Part shown: in pieces, positions 9,015 through 18,588 of the stretch
Numbering within the stretch: the stretch's first letter is position 1
Layout of the letters: each line of letters opens with the position of its first letter
NCBI RefSeq assembly: GCF_014648415.1
Contig: NZ_BMRB01000008.1
Span: 62,001 to 126,000, forward strand
DNA length: 64,000 nucleotides
Reading direction: 5' to 3'
Source: Actinokineospora fastidiosa
GTDB lineage: Bacteria > Actinomycetota > Actinomycetes > Mycobacteriales > Pseudonocardiaceae
Position numbers and translations under genes: made by a program
Notes under the pieces: generated by a model
What the model was told of the DNA's origin: nothing
Database searches by the model: none
What the model saw: the letters and a program-made list of their open reading frames with translations, nothing else

Positions 9015-10520
9015 ATGCGGCGGATCATGGGAACCGAGGTCGAGTACGGCATCGCGGTGCCGGGCGACCCGACGGCCAACCCGGTGTTGACATCGACCCA
9101 GGTCGTGCTGGCCTATGCCGCGGCGGCGGACATACCGCGGGCCCGGCGGGCCCGCTGGGACTACGAGGTCGAGTCCCCGCTGCGCGACGCCCGGGGGTTC
9201 GACCTCGGCGCGCCCGGCATGGCGCCCACCGACCCCGACGTCGAGGACCTGGGCGCGGCGAACGTCATCCTCACCAACGGCGCGCGGCTCTACGTCGACC
9301 ACGCCCACCCCGAGTACTCCGCGCCCGAGGTGACCAACGCGCGCGACGCCGTCATCTGGGACAAGGCGGGGGAGCGGGTCATGGAGGAGGCCGCCCTGCG
9401 CGCGGCCACCGTGCCCGGGCAGCCGCGCCTGCAGCTCTACAAGAACAACGTCGACGGCAAGGGCGCCAGCTACGGCACCCACGAGAACTACCTGATGGCC
9501 CGCAACACGCCGTTCACCGCGGTCATCGCCGGGCTGACGCCGTTCTTCGTCTCCCGCCAGGTCGTCTGCGGCTCCGGCCGGGTCGGCATGGGCGTGGCGG
9601 GCGAGGAGGCGGGCTTCCAGCTCTCCCAGCGCGCCGACTACATCGAGGTCGAGGTCGGCCTGGAGACCACGCTCAAGCGCGGCATCATCAACACCCGCGA
9701 CGAGCCGCACGCCGACGCCGACAAGTACCGGCGCCTGCACGTGATCATCGGCGACGCGAACCTGGCCGAGACGTCGACCTACCTCAAGGTCGGCACCACC
9801 GCGCTCGTGCTCGACCTGATCGAGGCAGGCGTGCGGTTCGACCACCTCAAGCTGGCCGACCCGGTGCGCGCGGTGCACGTCATCAGCCACGACCCGACGC
9901 TGAAGACCAAGGTCGAGCTGGCCAACGGCCGCAAGTACAGCGGCCTGGACATCCAGTTCGCCTACCACGAGATGGTCGCCGACAAGCTCGGCCGCGCCGA
10001 CGTCGACCGGGTCTCCCTCGACGTGCTCGACATGTGGGGCACGATCCTCGACGCGCTGTCCCGCGACCCGATGGAGTGCGCCGACCGGCTGGACTGGCCC
10101 GCCAAGCTGCGGCTGCTGGAGGGCTACCGGGCCCGCGACGGCCTGGCGTGGTCGTCGCCGCGGCTGCACCTGGTCGACCTGCAGTATTCCGACGTGCGGC
10201 TGGACAAGGGCCTCTACAACCGCCTGGTCGCCCGCGGCTCGATGAAGCGGCTGGTCAGCGAGGAGGAGGTGCGCGCGGCCATCGTCACGCCGCCGTCGGA
10301 CACCCGCGCCTACTTCCGCGGCCGCTGCCTGGAGCGCTACCCGACCTCGATCGCGGCGGCGTCGTGGGACTCGGTGATCTTCGACCTGGGCCGCGAGTCC
10401 CTGGTCCGCATCCCCACCCTCGAGCCGCTGCGGGGCACGAAGGCGCACGTCGGCGCGCTGCTCGACGCGGCGAACACCGCAGAGGAGCTGGTGGACGCGC
10501 TGACCGGGGCGCGGCGTTAG
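9015..10520 (+). CDS. dop: Pup deamidase/depupylase Dop
   Basis: Dop converts the C-terminal glutamine of Pup to glutamate, which makes it usable by PafA, and also removes Pup from substrates. It belongs to the carboxylate-amine ligase (glutamine-synthetase-like) fold. The N-terminal GTEVEYGI carries the metal-binding glutamates, [19 protein letters not shown] is the family hallmark, and YKNNVDGKG and GTHENY form the nucleotide site. The long frame starts earlier, but ATG 9015 ([12 protein letters not shown], 501 residues) fits the family and sits 7 bases after a TAGGCT -10 box. pup follows after 107 bases. It is a paralog of PafA in this window. Confidence 0.96.
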   Translation: MRRIMGTEVEYGIAVPGDPTANPVLTSTQVVLAYAAAADIPRARRARWDYEVESPLRDARGFDLGAPGMAPTDPDVEDLGAANVILTNGARLYVDHAHPEYSAPEVTNARDAVIWDKAGERVMEEAALRAATVPGQPRLQLYKNNVDGKGASYGTHENYLMARNTPFTAVIAGLTPFFVSRQVVCGSGRVGMGVAGEEAGFQLSQRADYIEVEVGLETTLKRGIINTRDEPHADADKYRRLHVIIGDANLAETSTYLKVGTTALVLDLIEAGVRFDHLKLADPVRAVHVISHDPTLKTKVELANGRKYSGLDIQFAYHEMVADKLGRADVDRVSLDVLDMWGTILDALSRDPMECADRLDWPAKLRLLEGYRARDGLAWSSPRLHLVDLQYSDVRLDKGLYNRLVARGSMKRLVSEEEVRAAIVTPPSDTRAYFRGRCLERYPTSIAAASWDSVIFDLGRESLVRIPTLEPLRGTKAHVGALLDAANTAEELVDALTGARR

Positions 10521-10586
10521 CCCCGTTCACCCAGGGCGAATTTCGATCTCGGTCCCGGCGGGGACCGCGACGAAAGTCGGTCCCGC

Positions 10587-10602
10587 TCGGTACTGTTCGG
10601 TA
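10587..10602 (+). promoter_or_regulatory. Candidate pup promoter with 10-bp spaced TCGGTA repeat
   Basis: TACTGT (10591-10596) could be the -10 box, giving a ~25-base leader with GGGAGG before pup. It is framed by a direct repeat TCGGTA at 10587-10592 and 10597-10602, exactly one helical turn apart. A regulator site is possible but unproven. Confidence 0.4.
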
Positions 10603-10627
10603 TAGGCCAGACCACCGGGAGGCGAGG

Positions 10628-10822
10628 ATGTCCCAGGAGCAGAAGCAGCGCCAGGGCGGCGGCGACGGCGACGAGGGTGTCGACGACACCACCGCCGCCG
10701 GTCAGGAGCGCCGGGAGAAGCTCAGCGACGACACCGACGCGATCCTGGACGAGATCGACGACGTCCTGGAGGAGAACGCCGAGGACTTCGTCCGCGCGTA
10801 CGTCCAGAAGGGCGGCCAGTAA
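10628..10822 (+). CDS. pup: Prokaryotic ubiquitin-like protein Pup
   Basis: Pup is the small tag that marks proteins for the bacterial proteasome. The 64-residue product is mostly charged and disordered at the N-terminus, has the helical ARC-binding segment around [18 protein letters not shown], and ends YVQKGGQ. The terminal Gln means that Dop must deamidate it before PafA can attach it. A GGGAGG ribosome site lies 5 bases before the ATG. It is followed by prcB after 46 bases, as in other actinobacteria. Confidence 0.97.
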   Translation: MSQEQKQRQGGGDGDEGVDDTTAAGQERREKLSDDTDAILDEIDDVLEENAEDFVRAYVQKGGQ

Positions 10823-10868
10823 CCCCGGCCGCTCCGTCCCCGCCCCGCGACCCGAAACGAAAGCAGGC

Positions 10869-11705
10869 ATGGATCACACCTCTTCCCGTGGGCTGCCCGC
10901 CGCCTACCTCACGACGGGCACCTCGTCGTTCACCGACTTCCTGCGCGCCCAGGCCCCCGAACTGCTGCCCGGCGGCCGCCCGATGAGCGGGGCGGCCCCG
11001 GCCGACCTCACGCACGGCACCACGATCGTGGCCGTCGCCTTCTCCGGCGGCGTCCTCATCGCCGGTGACCGGCGGGCGACGGCGGGCAACCTGATCGCGC
11101 AGCGCGACATGGAGAAGGTGTTCGTCACCGACGACTACTCGTCGGTGGGCATCGCGGGCACGGCGGGCATCGCGGTGGAGATGGTCCGGCTCTACGCCGT
11201 CGAGCTGCAGCACTACGAGAAGATCGAGGGCACGTCGCTGTCGCTCGACGGCAAGACCAACAAGCTGGCCACGATGGTCCGCGGCAACCTCGGCACCGCG
11301 CTGCAGGGGCTGGCCGTGGTGCCGCTGTTCGTCGGCTACGACCTCGCCGCGGCTGACCCGGCAAGGGCGGGCCGGATCGTCTCCTTCGACGTGGTGGGCG
11401 GCCGCTACGAGGAGCGCGCGGGCTTCCACGCGGTCGGCTCGGGCTCGAACTTCGCCAGGTCGGCGCTGAAGAAGCTCTACGACCCCGACAGCGACCGCGA
11501 CAAGGCAGTCCGCATCGCCGTCGAGGCCCTCTACGACGCCGCGGACGACGACTCGGCGACCGGCGGGCCCGACCTGGCCAGGCGGATCTACCCGAGCATC
11601 GTCACCATCACCGCCGAGCAGGGCGCGGTGCGGCTGTCCGAGGAGGAGGCCGCCGCCGTCGCCGAGGCGGTCGTGACCGAGCGCGCGGCCCGCCCCCGAG
11701 GCTGA
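10869..11705 (+). CDS. prcB: 20S proteasome beta subunit PrcB
   Basis: The catalytic subunit of the 20S core particle. The 278-residue precursor has a 50-residue propeptide and then the autocleavage site HG|TTIVAV, so Thr51 becomes the N-terminal nucleophile. [12 protein letters not shown] and the Lys in the following strand complete the active-site region. The start at ATG 10869 gives a propeptide of normal size. prcA follows after 38 bases. PrcB forms the two inner heptameric rings with PrcA outside. Confidence 0.96.
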   Translation: MDHTSSRGLPAAYLTTGTSSFTDFLRAQAPELLPGGRPMSGAAPADLTHGTTIVAVAFSGGVLIAGDRRATAGNLIAQRDMEKVFVTDDYSSVGIAGTAGIAVEMVRLYAVELQHYEKIEGTSLSLDGKTNKLATMVRGNLGTALQGLAVVPLFVGYDLAAADPARAGRIVSFDVVGGRYEERAGFHAVGSGSNFARSALKKLYDPDSDRDKAVRIAVEALYDAADDDSATGGPDLARRIYPSIVTITAEQGAVRLSEEEAAAVAEAVVTERAARPRG

Positions 11706-11743
11706 GTTTCGATGACCCCCACCGACCGAAGGAGCCCACAGTC

Positions 11744-12511
11744 GTGACGATGCCGCTGTACGCCTCTCCCGAGCAGCTGATGCGCGACCGCTCGGAGTAC
11801 GCCCGCAAGGGCATCGCCCGGGGCCGCAGCGTCGTCGCGCTCAAGTACGCCGACGGCGTCCTGTTCGTGGCCGAGAACCCCTCGGCGACGCTGCACAAGG
11901 TCTCCGAGATCTACGACCGCATCGGGTTCGCGGCCGCGGGCCGCTACAGCGAGTACGAGAGCCTGCGCCGCGGCGGCATCCGGCACGTCGACCTGTGGGG
12001 CTACTCCTACGACCGGCGCGACGTCTCGGCCCGCCAGCTGGCCAACGTCTACGCCCAGACCCTCGGCACGATCTTCACCGAGCAGGTCAAGCCGCTTGAG
12101 GTGGAGCTGTGCGTGGCCGAGGTCGGCGCCACCGCGGCCCAGGACCAGCTCTACCGGCTCACCTACGACGGCTCCATCGTCGACGAGCCGCAGTTCCTGG
12201 TCATGGGCGGGCAGACCGACCCGATCGCCGCGTCGCTCAAGGAGACCTTCACCGAGGGCATCACGCTGGCCGACGCGGTCGGCCTGGCGATCAAGGCGTT
12301 CGCGGCGGGCGGGGCCAACGGCGCCAACACCCCGCCGTCGCCGGACAAGCTGGAGGTCGCGGTGCTGGACCGCAACCGGCCCACCCGCGCGTTCCGGCGG
12401 GTCACCGGCGCGGCGCTGACCGCGCTGCTGCCCCCCGAGGCGCGCACCGAGGCGGGCTCGGAGTCCCCGGCCAAGCCGGTCGAGGACGTGCAGCTGCCGC
12501 CCGAGGAGTAA
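11744..12511 (+). CDS. prcA: 20S proteasome alpha subunit PrcA
   Basis: The outer-ring subunit of the proteasome, which gates the chamber and docks the GQYL tail of ARC. The 255-residue protein starts [20 protein letters not shown], typical for actinobacterial PrcA, and has a variable C-terminal tail rich in Glu and Pro. GAAGGAG at 11728-11734 supports GTG 11744; an ATG six bases further on is possible. A hairpin terminator follows the stop codon. Confidence 0.96.
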   Translation: MTMPLYASPEQLMRDRSEYARKGIARGRSVVALKYADGVLFVAENPSATLHKVSEIYDRIGFAAAGRYSEYESLRRGGIRHVDLWGYSYDRRDVSARQLANVYAQTLGTIFTEQVKPLEVELCVAEVGATAAQDQLYRLTYDGSIVDEPQFLVMGGQTDPIAASLKETFTEGITLADAVGLAIKAFAAGGANGANTPPSPDKLEVAVLDRNRPTRAFRRVTGAALTALLPPEARTEAGSESPAKPVEDVQLPPEE

Positions 12512-12526
12512 CCAGCGGGACCATCG

Positions 12527-12554
12527 ACGGGGCCATCCGATCGGGTGGCCCCGT
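12527..12554 (+). terminator. Terminator hairpin after prcA
   Basis: ACGGGGCCA and TGGCCCCGT form a perfect 9-bp stem with a 10-base loop, 16 bases after the prcA stop. It closes the pup-prcBA unit. Confidence 0.75.
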
Positions 12555-12698
12555 TCGCTGTGCGCCAAGATCACGACTCGATCACCACATCGAATAAAAC
12601 CGCTGGTCGCGTCGATGTTATGGGCGTTCGGGATGGGAGTGTCACAGGTCGATCGGGCCATAGTGCCTCAACGGATTCGCTCGATCGGGTGAGATATC

Positions 12699-12715
12699 GG
12701 GTGTCCGGATCACCC
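12699..12715. promoter_or_regulatory. Inverted repeat upstream of the subtilase gene
   Basis: GGGTG, seven bases and CACCC form an inverted repeat that ends 21 bases before the subtilase ATG. It could be an operator; no regulator is assigned. Confidence 0.3.
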
Positions 12716-12736
12716 TGCTCAACCCGAGGAAGCCAC

Positions 12737-15700
12737 ATGCCGCGTCACCGGCCGAGACGCCTCGCCGCGCTCGCCGCCGTCCCCGCCCTGGTCGCCACGC
12801 TGGCGGGCGGGACAGCCGTCGGACAGCCCGCCCCGACGGACCTCCCCGAGGCCCCGATCCGCCTGGTCAGCGGCGAGTTCCTGCCCAGCGCCCTGCCCGC
12901 GTACCCGGCCCCGGCGCTCGCCGCCGCCGAACGCGGCTCCTACCTCGTCCAGTTCGCGGGCCCGGTCCGCGAGGACTGGAAGGCCGGGCTGACCGCGATC
13001 GGCGCCCGGCTCGTCGAGTACATCCCCGACTTCGCGTTCAAGGTCCGGATGAACCCGGGCCAGGCGCGACGGGCGGAGAAGCTGCCCGGAGTGCGCTGGG
13101 TCGGCCGCTACCAGGCCGCCTGGAAGGTCACCGCCGACGCGCGGGCGGAGATCGCCGAGGGCAAACCCGCCGTCTACGAGGTCCACGCCGAGAACGGCGT
13201 CGACCTGGCCGCCGTCGCCGCCGCCGCCACCGCGACCGGCGCCGTCGCCACCCCCACCGGCAGCCGGACCCTGCTGCTGGCCGCCACCCCCGCCCAGGCC
13301 ACGAGCGTGGCGGGGATCGAGGACGTGGCCGTCGTCGACGGCTTCCACGTCCACGAGAAGCACAACGACCACGCCGCCGGTGGCCTCATGCGCGGCAACC
13401 AGGCGTACGCGCTCGGCTACGACGGTTCCACCCAGATCGTCGCGGTCGCCGACACCGGGCTCGGCGGCGGCACCCCCGCCACCGCGCACCCGGACATCCC
13501 CGTCGCCCGCGTCAAGGCCATCCGCCCGTGGGCGGGCGCGGACGCGGCCAACTGCTACGACGTCCAGCCCGACGGGGCGCAGGACGTCGACAGCGGCCAC
13601 GGCACCCACGTCGCCGTCTCGGCGGTCGGCGACGGCATGGCCGACGGCCGCGGCAAGGCGGCGGCGCACTCGGCCCGCCTGGTGTTCCAGGCGGTCGAGG
13701 ACTACGTCGACATCATCGGCGCCTGCGCCCAGCAGGGCTACCCCGACGGCTACTACCTGTTCGGCATCCCGACCGACCTCGGGCTGCTGTTCCAGCAGGC
13801 CTACGACGAGGGCGCGCGCATCCACGCGAACTCGTGGGGCGCGGACGAGGCGGGGGCCTACACCGAGGACTCCCGTCTCGCCGACAAGTTCGCCAACGAG
13901 CACCGCGACATGCTCATCACCTTCTCCGCGGGCAACGCGGGCGTCGACCTGAACGCCGACGGCGTCGTCGACAACGACTCCATCGGCGCCCCGGGCACCG
14001 CCAAGAACGTGCTCACCGTCGGCGCGTCCGAGGTCAACACCCTCGCGCCGCAGTGCGACCGGAACCTGACCTACCAGGCGCAGAACCAGGCCGAGCGCAC
14101 CACGATGGGCAACCGCTCCTGCAACCAGGCGGGCGGCAACAACGTCATCCCGACCTGGGGCGACTGGTGGGGGTCGTCCTTCCCGGCCAACCCGATCAGG
14201 TCCGACCGCCAGACCGGCAACCACCAGCAGATCGCGGCGTTCTCCAGCCGGGGCCCGACCGACGACGGCCGGATCAAGCCCGACGTCGTCGCGCCCGGCT
14301 CCTGGGTGCTCTCCGGCTACTCCGACAAGCACCAGCAGCAGTACGACGGCACCTCGGTCAACCCGAAGACCCGCGTCCACCAGCACGACGGGTACGGCTT
14401 CCCGCTGAACGACGACTACAAGTACTTCAGCGGCACGTCGATGTCGAACCCGCTGGCCGCGGGCGGCGCCGCGGTGGTCCGCGACTTCTACAAGAAGAAC
14501 TGGGCCGTGGACGCCTCCGGCGCGCTCGTGAAGGCCACGATGGTCAACAGCGCCACCGACCTGCTCGACGAGAACAACGACGGGTCCAACGACAACGACC
14601 TGCCCATCCCCAACGCACACGAGGGCTGGGGTCTGGTCAACCTGGAGAAGGCGACCGCGGGGACGGCCCGCTTCCTCGACGAGACCGTCCCGGTCAGCAC
14701 CGGCGGGGTCCACGAGACGCGGTACAGCATCCGCGGCGGCTCCGGCCCGCTGAAGATCACCATGGGGTACACCGACAAGGAGGCGGCGACCACGGCCGCC
14801 GTGTCCCTGGTGAACGACCTCAACCTCATCGTGCAGTCGCCCAGCGGCATCACCTACTTCGGCAACAGGTTCTCCGGCGGCTGGTCCACCGCGGGCGGCA
14901 GCCCGGACCAGCGCAACAACGTGGAGAACGTGTTCATCCCGAACCCCGAGGCGGGGGAGTGGACCGTCCGGGTCACCGGGAGCAACGTGCCCTCCGGCCC
15001 GCAGCGGTTCGCCCTGGTCGTCGACGCCACCTTCGGCCAGGAGGGCAACACCGCCAATCCGGTCGTCACCAACCCCGGCAACCAGGCGGGCGAGCGCGGC
15101 GTCCCGGTGAGCCTGCAGATCCAGGCCACCGACGCCGACGGCGACACCCTGGCCTACTCGGCCACCGGCCTGCCCGCCGGGCTGACGATCAACGCCGAGA
15201 CCGGCCTGATCACCGGCACGCCGACGACCGCGGGCACCACCCACGTCCGGGTCCGGGCGAGCGACGGCCGCGACGGCCTGGGCACCGCCGCCTTCACCTG
15301 GCGCATCGGCGCGCCCGCCCAGCTGCTCAAGAACCCGGGCTTCGAGTCGGGCACGGCGAACTGGAGCGGCCAGACCACGGTGATCACCAACAGCACGGTC
15401 CGCCCGACCCACGGCGGGACGTACTGGGCGCGCATGGCGGGCACCGGGCGAAAGGGGTCCGAGACGCTGTACCAGCAGGTCGCGATCCCCGCGGGCGCGC
15501 TGTCGGCGACCGCGTCGTACTGGGTGCGGGTGGACACCGCCGAGCAGACCACCACGGGCCGGTACGACACCCTCCAGCTGCGGGTGCTCGACACCAACGG
15601 CGCGGTGCTGGCGACCCTCGGCGCCGTGTCCAACCTCGACGCCGGACCGGCGTACGTCCAGAAGACGTACGACCTGAGCGCCTACAAGGGCCGCACGATC

Positions 15701-15784
15701 CGGCTCGCGTGGGTCGCGACCGAGGACAGCTCGCTGCAGACGACCTTCGCGGTCGACGACACCGCCGTGGTCGCGGTGTCCTGA
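12737..15784 (+). CDS. Secreted S8 subtilisin-like protease with C-terminal binding domains
   Basis: A 1015-residue secreted serine protease. Starting at ATG 12737 (GAGGAAG just upstream) it has a signal peptide (RRLAALAAVPALVATLAGG), an N-terminal prodomain, and the catalytic triad Asp239 (VAVADTG), His288 (GHGTHVA) and Ser568 (FSGTSMSNP). Between His and Ser there is a long insertion rich in Gln and Asn. After the protease domain come a jelly-roll P/C-type domain, a cadherin-like/He_PIG domain (about 780-860, GLPAGLTINAETG) and a final carbohydrate-binding-like module with NPGFESGTANWSG. It is probably an exported degradative enzyme. It interrupts the prcA-pafA order. Confidence 0.9.
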   Translation: MPRHRPRRLAALAAVPALVATLAGGTAVGQPAPTDLPEAPIRLVSGEFLPSALPAYPAPALAAAERGSYLVQFAGPVREDWKAGLTAIGARLVEYIPDFAFKVRMNPGQARRAEKLPGVRWVGRYQAAWKVTADARAEIAEGKPAVYEVHAENGVDLAAVAAAATATGAVATPTGSRTLLLAATPAQATSVAGIEDVAVVDGFHVHEKHNDHAAGGLMRGNQAYALGYDGSTQIVAVADTGLGGGTPATAHPDIPVARVKAIRPWAGADAANCYDVQPDGAQDVDSGHGTHVAVSAVGDGMADGRGKAAAHSARLVFQAVEDYVDIIGACAQQGYPDGYYLFGIPTDLGLLFQQAYDEGARIHANSWGADEAGAYTEDSRLADKFANEHRDMLITFSAGNAGVDLNADGVVDNDSIGAPGTAKNVLTVGASEVNTLAPQCDRNLTYQAQNQAERTTMGNRSCNQAGGNNVIPTWGDWWGSSFPANPIRSDRQTGNHQQIAAFSSRGPTDDGRIKPDVVAPGSWVLSGYSDKHQQQYDGTSVNPKTRVHQHDGYGFPLNDDYKYFSGTSMSNPLAAGGAAVVRDFYKKNWAVDASGALVKATMVNSATDLLDENNDGSNDNDLPIPNAHEGWGLVNLEKATAGTARFLDETVPVSTGGVHETRYSIRGGSGPLKITMGYTDKEAATTAAVSLVNDLNLIVQSPSGITYFGNRFSGGWSTAGGSPDQRNNVENVFIPNPEAGEWTVRVTGSNVPSGPQRFALVVDATFGQEGNTANPVVTNPGNQAGERGVPVSLQIQATDADGDTLAYSATGLPAGLTINAETGLITGTPTTAGTTHVRVRASDGRDGLGTAAFTWRIGAPAQLLKNPGFESGTANWSGQTTVITNSTVRPTHGGTYWARMAGTGRKGSETLYQQVAIPAGALSATASYWVRVDTAEQTTTGRYDTLQLRVLDTNGAVLATLGAVSNLDAGPAYVQKTYDLSAYKGRTIRLAWVATEDSSLQTTFAVDDTAVVAVS

Positions 15785-15790
15785 CAGGCA

Positions 15791-15821
15791 ACCGCGGCGC
15801 GGGCGGTGCCCGCGTCGCGGT
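15791..15821 (+). terminator. Hairpin after the subtilase gene (first of two)
   Basis: A 14-bp stem containing one G-T pair (15791-15804 with 15808-15821) and a 3-base loop lies 6 bases after the stop codon. Confidence 0.7.
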
Positions 15822-15829
15822 CTCCACCC

Positions 15830-15875
15830 CGGCTCCGGGGGCGCCGTGCGCCGCACGACGCCCCCGGAGCCGTTT
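15830..15875 (+). terminator. Hairpin after the subtilase gene (second of two)
   Basis: CGGCTCCGGGGGCG pairs perfectly with its complement at 15859-15872; the loop is 15 bases and TTT follows. Together with the preceding hairpin it forms a double terminator. Confidence 0.75.
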
Positions 15876-15962
15876 CGACACGCCGCGAGCGCGAAATGTG
15901 GCACTGTTCCCAAACGCCACCCGGAATTTGCATAACGTCGCCACAGGGGGCATAACACTCGT

Positions 15963-16949
15963 GTGAACGAGCTGGAGCTGCGTCATCTCCGAGTCATCTG
16001 CGCCGTCGCCGACGCCGGGAGCCTGTCCAAGGCAGCCGTGCAGCTCGGGGTGTCGCAACCGGCGCTGACCGCCCAGCTCCAGCGGCTGGAACGCCGCGTC
16101 GGCGGCCTGCTGTTCGCCCGCACCGGGACCGGCGTCGTGCCCACCGACCTGGGCAGCTACGTGCTCACCACCGCCCGCCTGCTGCTCGGCGAGGTGGACG
16201 ACCTGATGGCCGGGATCAAGCAGCGCACGCAGAGCACCACGGCCACCGGCGTCGTGCGGGTGGGCGGGCCGCCCGGGCTGATCGTGCCGCTGTTCGCCAC
16301 CGCCATCGCCGACCGGCTCGGCGGCGCCGAGGCCGCCATCGAGATCGAGACCCAGCCGACCGAGGTGCTGCGCAAGCTGGTCGACCGCAAGCTCGACTTC
16401 GCCGTGCTGGAGGAGAACCCCGGCTTCCGCACGCCGCTGCCCGCCCACGTCCACGCCCGCGTGATGCTGCGCGCGCCGCTGTTCGTCGCGCTCGCCGAGA
16501 ACCACCCGCTGGCCCACCGCGGCGACATCGACCTCGCCGAGCTGGCCGACGAGAACTGGGTGATGCCGCCGGTCGCCGAGGGCACCGAGCAGCTGGCCTT
16601 CGTCCGCGCCTGCGCCGCGCGCGGGTTCACCCCGAGGATCCGCCACCAGATGTCGGACTCGACCACCACCAGGGCGCTGGTGCAGGCGGGCGCGGTGACG
16701 CTGGCCAAGCCGGTCGCCAGGGAGGGCAACGGCCTGGTGATCCGCGGCCTGGTCGGCAACCCGATGCTGCAGGAGATCGTGCTGGTCTGGCACGAGGACA
16801 GCAACCTGGCCGACGCCGCGCGGGAGGCGCCCAAGTCGCTGCTGGAGGCCTACGACCAGCTGACCGACACCAACCCGCTGTTCGCGGCGTGGTGGGCCGA
16901 GCACAAGCACAGCCCCATCCAGCCCGAGGTGAGCCCACCGGCTCGGTAG
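15963..16949 (+). CDS. LysR-family transcriptional regulator
   Basis: A 328-residue LysR-type regulator. The N-terminal winged helix-turn-helix (LSKAAVQLGVSQPALTAQLQRLE) is intact and is followed by the linker helix and the periplasmic-binding-like effector domain. LysR proteins usually control a divergent neighbour, but here the upstream gene is co-directional and separated by two terminators, and the downstream gene converges, so the target is not evident. The GTG start is preceded by AGGGGG. The C-terminus ends in a Pro-rich tail. Confidence 0.9.
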   Translation: MNELELRHLRVICAVADAGSLSKAAVQLGVSQPALTAQLQRLERRVGGLLFARTGTGVVPTDLGSYVLTTARLLLGEVDDLMAGIKQRTQSTTATGVVRVGGPPGLIVPLFATAIADRLGGAEAAIEIETQPTEVLRKLVDRKLDFAVLEENPGFRTPLPAHVHARVMLRAPLFVALAENHPLAHRGDIDLAELADENWVMPPVAEGTEQLAFVRACAARGFTPRIRHQMSDSTTTRALVQAGAVTLAKPVAREGNGLVIRGLVGNPMLQEIVLVWHEDSNLADAAREAPKSLLEAYDQLTDTNPLFAAWWAEHKHSPIQPEVSPPAR

Positions 16950-16970
16950 GGGGTGGCGGTTCCGGGTGGG

Positions 16971-18473
16971 TCAGTCCTCCTGCCCGATGGGCCGGTAGAC
17001 CGACAGGGCCTGCGGGCGGGACCGGAAGACGAACCGGCTGCCCAACGGCCCGACCTCGCCGTCGGTGGCCACCCTGCGCTCGACGTCGTCGAGCAGCACC
17101 ACGTCCAGCTGGGCCGCGTCGCGCTGGCGGTAGACGTGGCTGGTGTGCAGGGTCCTGGTCAGCGTGGCCAGCACGAACCGCAGCCGCGAGTACGGGACGT
17201 CGGCGCGCAGGTAGCGCACGTCGAGCAGGCCCGAGTCCAGCACGGGGCGGTGGGTGGGCACGAAGCCCTTGGGGGAGTAGGTGCCGTTGCCCACGAACAG
17301 CCACCACACCAGGTGCGAGCGGCCGTTCAGCGACAGCCGGATCGGCTGGGCGCGGCGCAGCGTGCGGTGCAGGGCGACCGCGGCGGCGGGCCACTTCGGC
17401 CAGCCGCGCCCCTCCAGCCGCTCGCGCAGCCGCACCATCTCCGGGTAGCCGCCGAGGCTGGCGGTGTTGACGAACCAGCGGTGCCGCCCGCCGCCCGCCC
17501 CGCCGATGTCGACCCCGGCCAGGTCGACCACGACGCCCTCGCCCCCGGCGACCGCGTCCGCCGCGGCGTCGACGTCGGCCACGCCGATGTCGCGGGCGAA
17601 GTGGTTCAGCGTCCCGGCGGGCACCACGACCAGCGGCAGCCGGAACTCGGCCGCCACCGCGGCGACCGCGGCGACGGAGCCGTCACCGCCCGCGACCCCC
17701 ACGGCGCGGATGTCCGCCGGGCCCCGGGTGAGCTCGTCGGCGAGCTGTTCTACCAGGTCCGCGCCCGGGTGCGGGTGCACGACCGTGGCCCTCGGCCAGC
17801 GCTGCTTGACCACGTCCGTCGCGTCCTCGCCCGCGATGCCCGCGTTCGGGTTGACCAGGATCAGCAGGCCGTCGCCGTCCTCGAGGGCAGGCACGCGGGC
17901 GGCGTGCGCGGTGCGGGCGGGGCGCTCCGGGCCGAGCGGCCACCAGTGCAGCGTCGCGTAGGCCGCGCCGACGCCGATCGCCGCGCCCGCCATGACGTCG
18001 GTCGGCCAGTGCACGCCGGTGTGGACTCGCGAGTAGGCGACCGCGCCCGCCAGGGGGGCGACGAGCCTGCCGAGTCCCTTGTGCTCGAGCGCCAGCGCGG
18101 TGGTGAAGGCCGCCGCGGAGGCGGCGTGTCCGGAGGGGAACGACGAGCTCGTCGGCCGCGGGGTCAGCCTGCGGTAGATCGGCAGCAGCTCCGCGGCGGG
18201 GCGCCTGCGCGGGAACAGGTTCTTCCCGACCAGGTTCGCCGACACGCTGGCGATGGCGATCGCGCCGATCCCGCGCAGCGCGGCACGTCTGGTCTTGCCT
18301 TTTTTCGCGCCCAGGATGGTCGCGATCGCGAACCACAGGGTGCTCTTGTTCGCCGCCATCGACAGCGACGTGAGCGCCGCGTCGACCGGTGTCGGCGGCA
18401 GGTGCGCGCTGCGGATGACCAGGTCGCGGTCGACTCGGTTGACCTGCCGCGCCGAGCGCCGGACGTGTCTCAT
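16971..18473 (-). CDS. PAP2 phosphatase-diacylglycerol kinase fusion protein
   Basis: A 500-residue membrane protein that joins two lipid enzymes. The N-terminal half is a PAP2-type phosphatase with its three motifs: KNLFPRRRP, PSGHAASAAA and SRVHTGVHWPTD. The C-terminal half is a diacylglycerol/sphingosine kinase catalytic domain with GGDGSVAAVAA and the PAGTLNHFARD loop. One half could remove phosphate from a phosphatidate-like lipid and the other could add it. ATG 18473 starts the PAP2 region; no ribosome site is clear. The gene is divergent from pafA. Bifunctional proteins of this design are known in actinobacteria; the substrate is unknown. Confidence 0.87.
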   Translation of the reverse strand: MRHVRRSARQVNRVDRDLVIRSAHLPPTPVDAALTSLSMAANKSTLWFAIATILGAKKGKTRRAALRGIGAIAIASVSANLVGKNLFPRRRPAAELLPIYRRLTPRPTSSSFPSGHAASAAAFTTALALEHKGLGRLVAPLAGAVAYSRVHTGVHWPTDVMAGAAIGVGAAYATLHWWPLGPERPARTAHAARVPALEDGDGLLILVNPNAGIAGEDATDVVKQRWPRATVVHPHPGADLVEQLADELTRGPADIRAVGVAGGDGSVAAVAAVAAEFRLPLVVVPAGTLNHFARDIGVADVDAAADAVAGGEGVVVDLAGVDIGGAGGGRHRWFVNTASLGGYPEMVRLRERLEGRGWPKWPAAAVALHRTLRRAQPIRLSLNGRSHLVWWLFVGNGTYSPKGFVPTHRPVLDSGLLDVRYLRADVPYSRLRFVLATLTRTLHTSHVYRQRDAAQLDVVLLDDVERRVATDGEVGPLGSRFVFRSRPQALSVYRPIGQED

Positions 18474-18576
18474 CACGGTCGCGATTGAACAGGACGGGCC
18501 GGTCGGACGCCGAATGAGTCCGGAGTGAGACACGCGCCGACCCGAACGGCGCACGGCTTTGGACGGTGCGAGGACC

Positions 18577-18582
18577 TAGGCT
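18577..18582 (+). promoter_or_regulatory. -10 element of a leaderless pafA transcript
   Basis: TAGGCT ends 6 bases before the pafA ATG; there is no ribosome site. The same hexamer precedes the paralog dop. Confidence 0.6.
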
Positions 18583-18588
18583 GGTGGG

